In this document: positions 29,701-44,188 of the stretch, one piece after another | How the letters are laid out: each line of letters opens with the position of its first letter | How positions within the stretch are numbered: the stretch's first letter is position 1 | From: Lutraria lutraria | Taxonomy: Eukaryota; Mollusca; Bivalvia; Venerida; Mactridae | Reading direction: 5' to 3' | Length of the DNA: 64,000 nt | Assembly (NCBI GenBank): GCA_964023205.1 | Contig: OZ026844.1 | Coordinates: 33,031,326 to 33,095,325, forward strand | The notes under the pieces: model-generated | The model's database searches: none | What the model was told of the DNA's origin: nothing | Seen by the model: only the letters and a program-made list of their open reading frames with translations | Made by a program: the position numbers and the translations under genes

Positions 29701-32700
29701 CCTGACTGTGTGTACAATAAACGTACATCATATCCTGTAAGTACAATAATTGTACATTTCTGTCCTATCCTGACTGTGTGAACAATAAACATACATCATA
29801 TCCTGTAAGTACAATAATTGTACATTTCTGTACTATCCTGACTGTGTGAACAATAAACGTACATCATATCCTGTAAGTACAATAATTGTACATTTCTGTC
29901 CTATCCTGACTGTGTGTACAATAAACGTACATCATATCCTGTAAGTACAATAATTATACATTTCTGTCCTATCCTGACTGTGTGTACAATAAACTTACAT
30001 CATATCCTGTAAGTACAATAATTGTACATTTCTGTCCTATCCTGACTGTGTGTACAATAAACTTACATCATATCCTGTAAGTACAATAATTAAACATTTC
30101 TGTCCTGTCCTGACTGTGTGTACAATAAACGTACATCATATCCTGTAAGTACAATAATTATACATTTCTGTCCTATCCTGACTGTGTGTACAATAAACGT
30201 ACATCATATCCTGTAAGTACAATAATTGTACATTTCTGTCCTATCCTGACTGTGTGTACAATAAACTTACATCATATCCTGTAAGTACAATAATTGTACA
30301 TTTCTGTCCTATCCTGACTGTGTGTACAATAAACGTACATCATATCCTGTAAGTACAATAATTGTACATTTCTGTCCTATCCTGACTGTGTGTACAATAA
30401 ACGTACGTCATATCCTGTAAGTACAATAATTGTACATTTCTGTCCTATCCTGACTGTGTGTACAATAAACGTACATAATATCCTGTAAGTACAATAATTG
30501 TACATTTCTGTCCTATCCTGACTGTGTGTACAATAAACGTACATCATATCCTGTAAGTACTATAATTGTACATTTCTGTCCTATCCTGACTGTGTGTACA
30601 ATAAACGTACATCATATCCTGTAAGTACAATAATTGTACATTTCTGTCCTATCCTGACTGTGTGAACAATAAACATACATCATATCCTGTAAGTACAATA
30701 ATTGTACATTTCTGTACTATCCTGACTGTGTGAACAATAAACGTACATCATATCCTGTAAGTACAATAATTGTACATTTCTGTCCTATCCTGACTGTGTG
30801 TACAATAAACGTACATCATATCCTGTAAGTACAATAATTGTACATTTCTGTCCTATCCTGACTGTGTGTACAATAAACGTTCATCATATCCTGTAAGTAC
30901 AATAATTGTACATTTCTGTCCTATCCTGACTGTGTGAACAATAAACGTACATCATATCCTGTAAGTACAATAATTGTACATTTCTGTACTATCCTGACTG
31001 TGTGAACAATAAACGTTCATCATATCCTGTAAGTACAATAATTGTACATTTCTGTCCTATCCTGACTGTGTGAACAATAAACGTACATCATATCCTGTAA
31101 GTACAATAATTATACATTTCTGTCCTATCCTGACAGTGACTGTGTGTACAATAAACGTACATCATATCCTGTAAGTACAATAATTGTGCATGTCTTTCCT
31201 ATCCTGACAGTGACTGTGTGTACAATAAACGTACATCATACATGTATCCTGTGAGTACAATAAATGTACATTTCTGTCCTATCCTGACAGTGACTGTGTG
31301 TACAATAAACGTACATCATATCCTGTAAGTACAATAATTGTGCATTTCTGTCCTATCCTCACTGTGTGTACAATAAATGTACATCATATCCTGTAAGTAC
31401 AATAATTGTGCATTTCTTTCCTATCCTGACAGTGACTGTGTGTACAATAAACGTACATCATACATGTATCCTGTGAGTACAATATATGTACATTTCTGTC
31501 CTATCCTGACTGTGTGTACAATAAACATGCATCATATCCTGTAAGTACAATTGTACATATCTTTGCTAGCCTGTGAGTACAATAAATGTTCATCTCTTTT
31601 TTCCAGCCTGTGTGTTTAATCTATGTCTTGTCCCACTTAGTTTTAGACCAGTTTGGCCAGCTCAGTTAGTACAGTGTTAGACTGTGCGGATGGTTGTAGG
31701 TTGGAGACTTATACAAGGCTTAAGGATTTCTATCTCTAATGCATGACCTCCATTTTGAAGAGTACTCAATTTCATGAATTTTACTGATATATTGACATAT
31801 TCCTGAGGGTTATGGGTTCAAACCCCACAGGGACCATACTTTTTTTCTTTTTTTTTTTAGCTTTTAGGTATTAAATGTTTCGTATTTAGAACATGAACTT
31901 ATACAGTAATAATGTAGGAAAATATTCATTCCAAAATATTTGGTTAAGTTTGTAGGAATTTATACATGGTTAAATCAAGTAACCATGGATTTCTGACACT
32001 TGTACATCTTTTCAAAACTGGACGGTAAAACTTTTTAAATTTTTGTGTAGCCATTTAATACACACACATAGCAGTTAATTTTGAGAAAATTTCAGGAGTT
32101 GCCATCCATTAGTTTTTATCTTATTGATATTTATCAATTTGTTACTTTTTGGTAATAGGCGAAAATCTTGACTGAATCTTAAAGGGTTGGGTTACATTTT
32201 TCATTTTTTCTGCAACATAGTAGTTCCAAACATCATACATTGTATAAACAATTTGTATGACTAAACATTGGTTACCCTTAGACTCACCCACATTCTTGTA
32301 TGTATTGTATCATCTGTTAGTGAGGTAGGTCAATTTTCATACAGGTGTCTTCATTTGATTTTAAGGTGCTATTTTACGTTAGGGGTAAAGGAACAAAAAT
32401 GGTCGTAACTCTCTTAACTCACAGTAATTAGAAAATTAAAAAATTCACCTGTAAATGTCTTGATGGATATACAAAAAAATGACAATATTTAAAATACAAT
32501 CCTTAACACTTCATATTAGAGTCTGACTGAATATTTAACAACATAGTCTTTCTCCTCTGATTCCAACAAACACATCATGTGGTTAGCGAATGGCAGAATC
32601 ATTAACAATGAACAGGAAACCAGTTTTGGCCAGTAATCCCAGGCTTGGTTTTGGTCACCGTAGTTATAGTAACTGTCTTCTGTACATAACTGAAATAAAG

Positions 32701-35700
32701 TTAATAAACTGTGTTAAATAGAATTGTATGTAATAACCGTTAGGCCATCCTTAAAACATTGTTTGTGGTAACCCTTCCGAGAGAATTTTCAGTTGGATGG
32801 GGTGGTAGGAATTTTATTTAAAATTATTTTTTTTATATTGAACCCAAATTATGTCACAATGTTATTTTTTATTTAAAAAAGATTTTACCCAATTTGGTCT
32901 TTGTTCGCCAATTGGCTCAAGTGGCGATCGACAGCGTGGGCCCTGCCAAAAAGCAAAAACAGTTGTTAGCGGCCTTTTTTTTGGTGAGTTAGTAGGGTTA
33001 CTGAAAACCCATTTTTTTTCAACGATGGCCTCATTGATTGAGGAAATAAAAGTATGTATAACCCTGATAAGATTTATGGATACGAGTTGTCACATGATGT
33101 CAACAATGGCATACTGTAGTCGAGTTCACTGAATCGTCTGCCATAATTAAAAGACTGAAGAATAATTTCTTTAGTAGTTTATTGTAAAACTTATTGTGTA
33201 TATAACCAGATAAATTGATTTTTAACAAATACATTTAAGTCTGCCCTTAAAAAACATTTGTTTGTACATTGTACATGTAGTTACGTGACTAAAACTTTTA
33301 AGTGGGTACGTAGAACAAAATCATTGCCAGTAAATATGTATATATACAGTCAAACCTGTGTAAGCGTCCTCCTCCAGACCAAATAAAGGCCACCCTGTAC
33401 ATGAAGGCCATTTTTAAAAAAAATCATTTTTTATTTAGAACAAAATGACCTCCGAATAAAGTTCACCTGGCAATACATGTATAGGCTATATTTTATCTTT
33501 CGGAATTCCCAAGGATGATCTTTCTTCATAAGTTCAACTGTTTATAGATTGAATGTATATATTAATAAATAAATATATACATGAGTCATGAATTCACCCA
33601 ACAGTTTTCAAGGAGGGTCTGATTGTCAGACACATAATTATATAGATACAAAATGAAATGTACAAGTTTGTCTAGTGGAATTTGACTAACAGTGGGTGAG
33701 GTATACATGTAAGGTGTAAACAAATGTTTGTTTCCAGTTACACAACCTACCTTATTTTTCCCCCGACCCTAAATTTTTCGGGTCTGAGGAATGGTACATC
33801 CGCTAGCTGCCTCACTTTTTTACCTTTTTTACCTTTCTTTATGCTTTCAAGAATACTAACAAAATATTTTAAAAATCACTGACTACAAACCGTTTTTTTA
33901 TGAACAATGTAATCAGATACAAAATAAAGTTTTACTATAATATTATAATATGGATAACTAAATTTCCTTGTTCTTGTCCAAAGCAGTATCTGTACTAAAA
34001 TCTAAAATTTGAGTTTAGTTTTTCTATAGTATGCATACACACCATTGTTATCTCTTCATGTATCACACTAGATGCCTCTTCCATGTACATGTACAATTAG
34101 TATAGTTACACGTTACTTACTGGTGAACAATAGTGGGATACCATTGTACTTTCAAGTATGTTAATAAGTGAACAAGTCTGTGCCAATGACAACATAGTAC
34201 ACTGTATGCCATGTGTAGCGGCAGTCACTTGGTCAGTGACCCTTCGGCAATAGAAAAGTAATGTTTAGTTTCTTATCCAAATTTTGAGAAATCAAAGTGC
34301 TGGGCTGGTAGAATTTGCTCTTATATATATTTTTTTTCTGTCTTTTCTAGACAAATTTTAGTCACAGGTATGAGTTTATTCTAGTTGTTTGAGAGTATAT
34401 AGTGTCTATTACTAGTTTGGGTAAAACTTACCATTTGATTGGCTAATGGTGATGTTGGTCATTTTGATTGGTCAGTTATTGGACTGGCTATTAGTCGCGT
34501 AACCTGTCTGAATGTGTTCGTCTGCTCGTACTAAGTCATGTAGGATCATTTTCTTGTTAGTGTTAAAACATGATATTTACCTCTTTTAATTAAGCCTGTG
34601 AAAGATTGACATTGGTGGACTGTAAAATTCATTAAGCCGTTGATTGCATGAATCACCAACAAGTATTTTTTTGTACCCAGCTTCATACAAGTTTGGATTA
34701 ATAAATTGAAATTTTACTCTGTAAAATTATAGGGACAGACATATTTTCAATGAGTGGGCATGTATAAGAATGTATGAATTAATTTTCTATTGTCTCGGCA
34801 CTTTCCAGTTTACACCAGACTAGCACTAGAGCACACAGTCGTGCATATAGTACATTAACTGCCATCTGGGGGAGGGCTGTATAGGTGTATGTCTGATATT
34901 AATGGTTGAAGACACTGATTAATTAATTTATGAATGAAGTCACCTTGAACAGAATTTATATACAGGTACACCATTAGTGGAGTTGTGTAACATTTCTGAT
35001 AAGCTTATGAATGTAGTAGGCTACACTAAAAAAATAAGGAATAGAACTACTTAACAGAACAATTCCTTGTTTTATGTAAACCTTGAATTCTGTTTGGAGT
35101 GAATTCAATTGTTACATTTAAATAAAAATATATACCTAATTATAAATACTACATTTATTTTACTTGTACGATTTTACTGCAATAAGATGTGCTTACAATA
35201 ATTTTGTAAGTCTTTTAATAATGGGCTATTCTGAAAAAGTGCTTGTTTGGTAAAATATATCCCCAGCCCATGTGTACAGTATGTATTATTTCAGGTTGAA
35301 TGTTTCCTGAATAAGACCATCATATGATACCCATGGTCACTGCTGTACATAGCAGAGCAGACCGTGGGTGTAACGATGGAATAAGACAGGGGAATGGGCT
35401 AAAATTTGTGATTGTCTCACTGGTCAGTGTTGATAAGATTGTCAAATTTAAGCTATAATTATAAGTTATAATAAGACTATATAATCATTCCATGTTTATG
35501 ATAACACTGTTGGAGTTTATCTTAATGTATTTGTTTATCAGTGTGCTACATATGATATACTTGTTTATATATAGTGTGACCTATATCATGTTTGTTGTAT
35601 CTAAGATGATTTGGAGATACCCTGTGAAAAAATCAGGTCATCTTAATGTTACGTTATTTCCAAGGCTAATCTGATAATTACGATTTGTCTGGTCTATTCT

Positions 35701-38700
35701 GACTTTAGATAAAATTTCTCACACCAAAATATTTGTGTTTCTGTAAATAGGTAAAATTTCTCACACCGAAATCAGTGTGTTTCTATAAATAGATAGAATT
35801 TCTCACACCAAAATCTGTGTTTCTATAAATAGATAGAATTTCTCACACCAAAATATCTGTGTTTCTATAAATAGATAGAATTTCTCACACCAAAATCTCT
35901 GTGTTTCTATAAATAGATAGAATTTCTCACACCAAAATCTCTGTGTTTCTATAAATAGATAGAATTTCTCACACCAAAATCTCTGTGTTTCTATAAATAG
36001 ATAGAATTTCTCACACCAAAATCTCTGTGTTTCTATAAATAGATAGAATTTCTCACACCAAAATATCTGTGTTTCTATAAATAGATAGAATTTCTCACAC
36101 CAAAATCTCTGTGTTTCTATAAATAGATAGAATTTCTCACACCAAAATCTCTGTGTTTCTATAAATAGATAGAATTTCTCACACCAAAATCTGTGTTTCT
36201 ATAAATAGATAGAATTTCTCACACCAAAATATCTGTGTTTCTATAAATAGATAGAATTTCTCACACCAAAATCTCTGTGTTTCTATAAATAGATAGAATT
36301 TCTCACACCAAAATCTCTGTGTTTCTATAAATAGATAGAATTTCTCACACCAAAATCTCTGTGTTTCTATAAATAGATAGAATTTCTCACACCAAAATAT
36401 CTGTGTTTCTATAAATAGATAGAATTTCTCACACCAAAATCTCTGTGTTTCTATAAATAGATAGAATTTCTCACACCAAAATCTCTGTGTTTCTATAAAT
36501 AGATAGAATTTCTCACACCAAAATCTCTGTGTTTCTATAAATAGGTAGAATAAAAAACATGGTTTGTACTGATAGAATGATTACTCAAAAGATTTTTCTC
36601 ATTAATGTTGTGAATTTTCTAACATAAGAAATATTTTTGTGTTTTAATGTCCTGTACATGTACTATTCATATTTTATATCAAGGACTTATATACATACAT
36701 GGATTCGCAACTTCCGTATTAACAGATTAAAGTAATCAAATCCCGCGATAATAAAACGGAATCAACGGGAATACAAGCTATTGTTTACAAAAGCGAAAAC
36801 ACGAAAATATCCGTGATAATCCGAATGTTAATAACAGAGAAAATATCCGTGGTATTCCGAATGTTTAATCTCGGAGACGAAAGGATTATAATAGATGTCC
36901 GCCATCTTGGAATTTAAAATGTTCGACTGATGCCTTTTTCAATGCTTATACTTAAACTTTGTGGATTATAAATGAATCTCAATGTCTTTAAGGAATTTGT
37001 TGCATCCTTTCCAATTTCCCATGCCCAATTGCCAGAGTTTTTTTTTAGTATAATCAAATTCGTAAACACCCAAATACAGCTGTCGGACATTGCCGAGTAT
37101 ATAGCAATGCATTGTGGGATCGCCGAACGATATCGTTTGAGCTATTTTTAGCAGTTGCGAATCCATGTATGTATATAAGTCCTTGTTTATATCAATAAAA
37201 ACTTGACTTTTATATAGCCTGAAAATAACATAATGATCTATTAAGTTTGTTATTTACAGTTAATGTATGTTAATGATATGTGAAAATTTCTGTATTATTA
37301 CATTTATAGTAACAATTTGCAGCTGAAGTATGTATGGCCTTACATGTAATTGTGCACTGAAATCTGGCCATATCTCATTGAGTCTGTATGTGACAATCAC
37401 ATGTATGCATACATAAAATAGTGTTTTCAGAAATTACAACTTGCATAATTTAGGAGGCTCTATATTTGATTATACCAAATATAACCTGAAAAACACTGTG
37501 GCAGTTTTATGTAACAGATTTTTTTGAGGTGGTAAAATTATTGTTAGAAATTTTTTCAACGTTATGGATTTGATTTTGAAGAGTAATAATGGAATTTTTG
37601 AAATTCACAATTTTTATTTTTTTAAAAGTAATGTGAAGCTGTAATAAGGAGCGAGGTTTTCAGGGCTTGACACTAACTTTTTCAGGAGGTAGTCAGCAGG
37701 ACTACCAGCATGGAAAATGAGGAAGCCCTTGCAAAATATAGTTAGTCCTCATTCTAATAAATTGAAACATGTTTGTCATTTTATTTCAGTGCCTATCAAG
37801 TGTACTTTATCAGAATACAAGACAAGTATGAAAGTCAGATTTTCACGAATGTATTGAACAAACTTATACAGGTTACATCACATCCGATCTTTATTTTCTA
37901 ATTTATATTTATACTTGAAGTTATAGAATTCAGGTCCCCCAAATGTCTGGTAGCCTGATGGGATACCCAGCTTAGAAACCTAGGTAGTCCTTGGAGAAAA
38001 TAAGTAGCCTCTAGCTAACGGACCATTGTTAGTGTCGAGCCCTGGTTTTTATTAGGGTATATTCTATAATTCAGGTAGTGGTTACATTGTACATGTAGAT
38101 CTGAAAAAGGTTATTTGTCAAATAATTCTAAGTCCAGTTAAGAACATACCATACTCTAACGGACTAAAGTGTTGTCTGGTCCAGTGGTTTATACACTGGA
38201 CTTGTAACCCTAGGATGCAGGTTCAAATCAGGCGCAGCAGGTCATACCCCTCTATGAAAATTTTACATAAATGTCAACTTTCCTCAATACCGGTATGTAG
38301 AGAAGTTGCTGGATCCTTAAGGAAGGGTAAAGATAGTACTGGTTAGAGTACAGTCCAGGAAAACTGGTTAGGTGAACTGGCTGCCATATATAGTATCGTT
38401 GAAAAACGGTGTTTAATCCACTAAAAATGAAAAAAAGCAAGCAACCAAAGACGAAAAAATGTGGCCTAACCAACCATGATTGTGTTAATTAATGGCATAC
38501 AGGTACAAACGACATACTTTGGGCTATAAATTAGCTTCTGTTTTTTTTTTCTTTGGTCATGTTGTTAGTCACTGTTTATAAATAATGCTCTAACTACAGG
38601 TACATGTTTTAACATTTCTCAGCATCTTAGTCCTTAAGGCTATTGAGGGTCTTGTCTGAATGCACTAATTTATAACAGGTGTCATGTCAGTTGATTTACA

Positions 38701-41700
38701 CATCTCTTTAATCAAATAATTTAGGATTTTAAGATTGTTTTGGTATTGAAACAAATCCACTTGTAATTAAATTAATAGACAGGAAAACAGCTATTGGCAA
38801 GTGGTATAAGGAGTAGAAGTTACTGACATTTTTAGCTCATCTGATTTCATCAGGTGAGCTTTTAGGATCGATGGATGTCCGTCGTCCGTCCACAATTAGT
38901 TTGTTTACACTCTAGCATCCACAGCTCTTAACGAATCGTGATCAAACTTGCTCACAATGTATATGGCCTCAATGTCTCGGCTAAGTTCGATTATGGGCAA
39001 AGTCGGACTATAACTTCTACAGTTATGGGCCCTTGAATTATAAAAGTTGCTATATTTAGCTTGTTTACACTCTAGCGCCTTCATTTATTCACCAATCCTA
39101 ATCATATTTTCAGTAAATGTGTATAACCATAAGATCTTGGACAAGTTTGATTATGGGCAGAATTGGACCAGAACTTTAAGAGTTATGGGCCCTTGACTTT
39201 GAAAATTTCTAGTATTTGAGTTTGTTTACACTCTAGCACATTCATTTATTCAGCAATCCTAATCATATTTTCAGTAAATGTGTATAACCAAAAGATCTTG
39301 GACAAATTTGATTATGGGTGGAATCGGACCAGAACTTCCAAGACTTATGGGCCCTTGACTTAGAAAATTTGCTATATTTTAGCTTGTTTACACTCTAGCG
39401 CCTTCATTTATTCCTCGATCCTAATCATATTTAGAAGGTATGTGTATAACCTTATGGCCTTTGACAAGTTTAGTTATTGGTGTAATTGGACCACAACTTC
39501 AAGAGTTATGGGCCCTTGGATTAGAACATTTGCTACGTTTTAGCTTGTTTAACAGTATTATACCTTCATTGTTGGTTTTGATCTCAAAATCTACGTAAAA
39601 ATGGGTTATACGAGATGGAAACTATATTATCTGGTCATTAAGTATAGTGCCTTTGTTCTCAGGTGAGCGATCAAGGGCCATCTTTGCCCTCTAGTTTGTT
39701 AAGCGCTGTACGTATTAGAACAATCAGAGAACTTAAGTTATGGTTATGTCCCTCTTTGAAGAAGAAGGGGTATATTGATTTGCACATGTCGGTCAGTCAA
39801 AGATCACAAATACCTTTTCTGATAACTTACGACCGATTAGGCCTGTGATTTTCAGAGCAGGTTGGGAGGCTGGTTATCACATGTTGATGACCCGTGTGGC
39901 TTTTTAGGTCATTAGGTCAATGGTCACAGTGACCTTCAACACAAAAAAACTTTTTCCGACCAAGTACAGGAAATTATTATTTAGTTGGTTTTTTTTTTGG
40001 GGGGGGGGGGATAAAAAGGTGAATGAATACCGAACAATTAATCCACAGTGACCTACTGTTTGTCAAGCATTATTTTATGTCTGCGTGAATGTTGAAAAAT
40101 TCAATACCTGCGTACCTGAAATATCTAATGTCTACAACCTGAGTCATCTTTTTTAAAAATGAGAAAAAGAACTACATAATTATATAGTCATTTTCTCAAA
40201 AAAACAAAAAAGCAGTTTACCATTTCAGGCATAACAAGAACAACTATAACAAAACGTTATAGTTAGACGAATTACAAGAAGCATTGGTTTAAGTTTTTTG
40301 TATGAAGTTGCTTTTTTTCATTCCTCCATTATGGAGAGTATAACATATTTACAAGTTATAGATAATACACATATGTTGACAATCATGAGTATTTGACAAA
40401 TGAATACATTCATGTATAGTTCATATGTACATGGTATTACCATACCATACATCAATGGAATAAAGTACACCCTAAATACTACCAAATCCACCATAGTCTG
40501 ATATGATACAATCACATTAAACTTGCATCTAATGATGTTCCCGATATTATGCCACGTTAACATCATAGAACGATACCTACATTACTTATTTGCGTTTCAA
40601 CAACAGAGCAGACAAACAGATTCAGTCAAACATGACAGGTAACGCGACGAATAGCCGGTCCAATGATTGACCAATCAAAAATGATCGAAATCACCATTAG
40701 CCAATCAAATGGCCAGGATTAGCCAAACTAGTAATAGACAATACAGTAACTACTCGCAAACAGCTATAATAAACAAATACTCATAGGTATAATTTGTCTA
40801 GAAAAATAACCTATTTTAATAAACATGTAACTAGAAACAAAATTAGTTTAGGCCTAAGGTAAGAACAATCTTTGATTATTAAAATTCCTTGGCCTTAGTT
40901 GTCAGTCAATGAATGAAACATGGGATTTCCCCTTCAAGGGTTTGCAATATTTAAACTATGGGCTGATTTAATTCATCAAATATTTGTTGTTGTTGTTGTT
41001 TTATATTGTTTTAAGAAATGTATGACGCTCGTAGATTGAGATAAAAGTGTCACTATATCAGTGGGACATATTCTATTTTTAGAACCTAGGTCATTGATAT
41101 TGACAAGATGTTGCGAAATACACAATACATGTACATGCTGTGTGAATTACCACAATTCTATTTTTAGCCTTTTCTAATATATGATGAAGCATATTGAGTG
41201 TCTTATTTCTAATGCGTAAAATTCTGAATGACTTCAACTTGAGCATTCATAAAACATAATACAAAATTTGTGTTGAATGTAATAGGATAGGTTGACATGT
41301 CATATTTTATTTAGTGGGTCTAGTTCAGTTAGGCCACAAGAAAGAATGTATTTTACACCACATTTATATTTCATGTCCGTTGAAATATCATATTAACGGT
41401 CTCTGTGAATAAAGACCACCACATCAAAAAGGCCACTCTTCAGCATACACATAATTCTATTATAAACCAAAGTCAACCTACAAAATTAATACAATAAACC
41501 TTCTGAACAATAGTCTTCAAAAGGAAGGATTGAATATGGCTTTTATGCACTTGACTTTACACTGTATGTTTTTGTGGCGGCCATTGTTCACATGTTTTTT
41601 TCCCTCAGATAACCATTGTCCTCAGTATTAGAAGAGCATGTTTTTATGATCTATAGCCGAACAACATATCATTGTATGCCAACCACTTTCCATACTAAGA

Positions 41701-44149
41701 TCACAACTGTCAAATCTCAGCATTTGGTCCAATCACTTGAATCTCAGTCATTTGTCTAATTATTCACCTTTCAGCACTCAGTCTCATCCCACAAATTTCA
41801 GCACTCTACCTTTCACTCAAATCGAAGCAGCACCACAAATTTCAGCACTCTACCTTTCACTCAAATCGAAGCAGCACCACAAATTTCAGCACTCTACCTT
41901 TCACTCAAATCGAAGCAGCACTTAGATTCTGGAGTTAGGATCTCTGGAGTAGGATATCTGGTCTAAAATTTAACTTTCAAGATCTTAAATTATAACCTTA
42001 AAAACATTTGCAATCTAGTCTCAACATTCAAATTTCAGCACTCAAATCTCAAAACTAAGTACTCAGATCTCAACACTCAAATCTCAGCACTCAGATCTCA
42101 AATCTAACACTAAAATCTCAGCACTCATATCTCAAAACTAAGCACTGAGATATCTAATCTAACACTCAAATCTCGATACTCAGATCTCAAAGCTCAGCAC
42201 TCAATTATCCTATTTCAGTACTCAGACCTCAAACCTGTGTTCTGGGACTTGAGTGTATAATCAGTCATGAGTCTCATTATGGGATATTATGTATAATGAT
42301 TGTTGTGTTAATAGTGTTAGAAACCAAGTTATCAACAGACTAAAACTTTTCTTTTTCCTAATTGTTAATAACCTTATAACCTTTGGATGCCTCTCAAGTT
42401 TGGCCGATCCTTAGTTTTGTCCACCTTTGGTAATGTGTATTTATCATTTCCGGAGAAACTCATTTCCCCCCCCCCCCCCCCCCCGCAAAAATGTAAATGC
42501 TGTTATAGTGTTTAACCCTTGTTAAAATGAGATATTCTCCACAAACACTGATAAACAAAATATGGTCCTTTCTCTGGTGTGTTTTCTCCACTCCAATTTT
42601 TTTGTCAGAATTTTAAACATATTTTTAAAATAATGAGATTGGACTTTGAGACTAGTGTAAAATTTTGTTTCCATGCAGTCCCTTATTTCTCCATTTTAGT
42701 CTTATGAAACGGATATAGTTAATTAAAAAAAAATCTTGTAGAAAAAAAGTTTGACGACTATTTTTGTGATTAAATATTTAAAATTGTGGCTGTATTAGAA
42801 AAGACATGGCATGACTGTGACTTTCTTAAAGTAAAGACATTTATTTCACTCAGTTCTTCTATTCTCACCATATTTGGCATTTCAGTCTATCTAAGCCTTA
42901 TAAGGACATGTGATGGAATTCCGTCGTTGAAAGTCTTTTACATCGAAACATGTTATTAAAAACTCCAGTTTGATTACTGTCATGGTTTTTTACGCTGGAT
43001 TATTAGCAGCAAGTAAAGAAAACATTGATTTTCAGTCACATGTACGTAATTTAAGACAGTCTCCGGTTGTACTGACACACTATGTCTAACATGGTTTTAC
43101 CAATAAATGATTATTTGTTCTTAAATTCATTCAGAAACACTGAACTTGAAAGATCAGAGAAAAAAAATGCTTTTTATTGTTTTTCCCTTCATACCATTTG
43201 GGTGGGGGAGTTTTCATATTCTAATAAAATCATATTAACAGGTATAAGTGCTAAGCCGTAGTGTACCTATTTATAGAAAATGTAGGATTGCCATTGCGTC
43301 ATTGAGCTGTAATTACTCTAGAGTTTAGTGAGAGAAACAGTATGTTCTAAGGATAAATCAATATTCTAGCTGTTCATTGAGAAGATGGCTCTCCCGCTCT
43401 CTCTCTCAGCCTCTCATCCCCTCCCCCAACCCAGCTAACCTCTCCCTCTATCTACCTCTCATCCCCTCCCCCAATCCAGCTAACCTCTCCCTCTATCTGT
43501 CTCTCATTCCCCTCCCCAACCCAGCTAAGCTCTCCCTCTATCTACCCCTCATCCCCTCCGCCAACCCAGCTAACCTCTCCCTCTATCTGTCTCTCATCCC
43601 CTTACCCTACCCAGCTATACAACCTCTCCCTCTATCTACCTCTCATCCCCACCCCGAACCCAGCTAACCTCTCCCTCTCTATCAGCCACTCATTATCTCC
43701 TTCTCTTCTTACATCCTCTCATCGCATCCCCTCTCTCAGTCTCTCATTATCTTCCCTCTTTACATAATTATATCCTTCTCTTACCTCTCTATATCTCTCT
43801 GTTTCTCTCTGCCTTTAATTATTTTCCTCACTCCCTTCTTTCGATCAGCCTCTTACTACCCTGTCTCTCCCTCCTCTCTCTTGGTCTCTCATTCTCTCCC
43901 TCTATCTCCCTCTATCCCTCTTCCTTCCATCTTTCTCAGCCTCTTACTGTTCCATCTCTCCGTCTCTCTCTGTCTCTCTGTCTCAGCTTTTCATTTTCTC
44001 CACTCTATCTCCACCCCCTCTTCCCTCCCCATATTCTCTTCACATGTTCCCTTCCAACTCTCTTCTTTAATCTCCCTCTCTATCCTCGTCCCCATCCACT
44101 CATTCACCCCCATCCCTCTCATTTCTTTCTCCCTTATTCCTTTACAAAT

Positions 44150-44188
<39 letters not shown>

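Noticed and set aside
28707..31600. Regular repeats resembling a CRISPR array
   Set aside because: Whole 68-bp monomers are conserved with no unique spacers; eukaryotic satellite.
36966..37166. 66-codon minus-strand frame inside the 506-bp TIR element as a gene
   Set aside because: It looks less random than most, but there is no known family and no start context outside the TIR; kept only as part of the element description.
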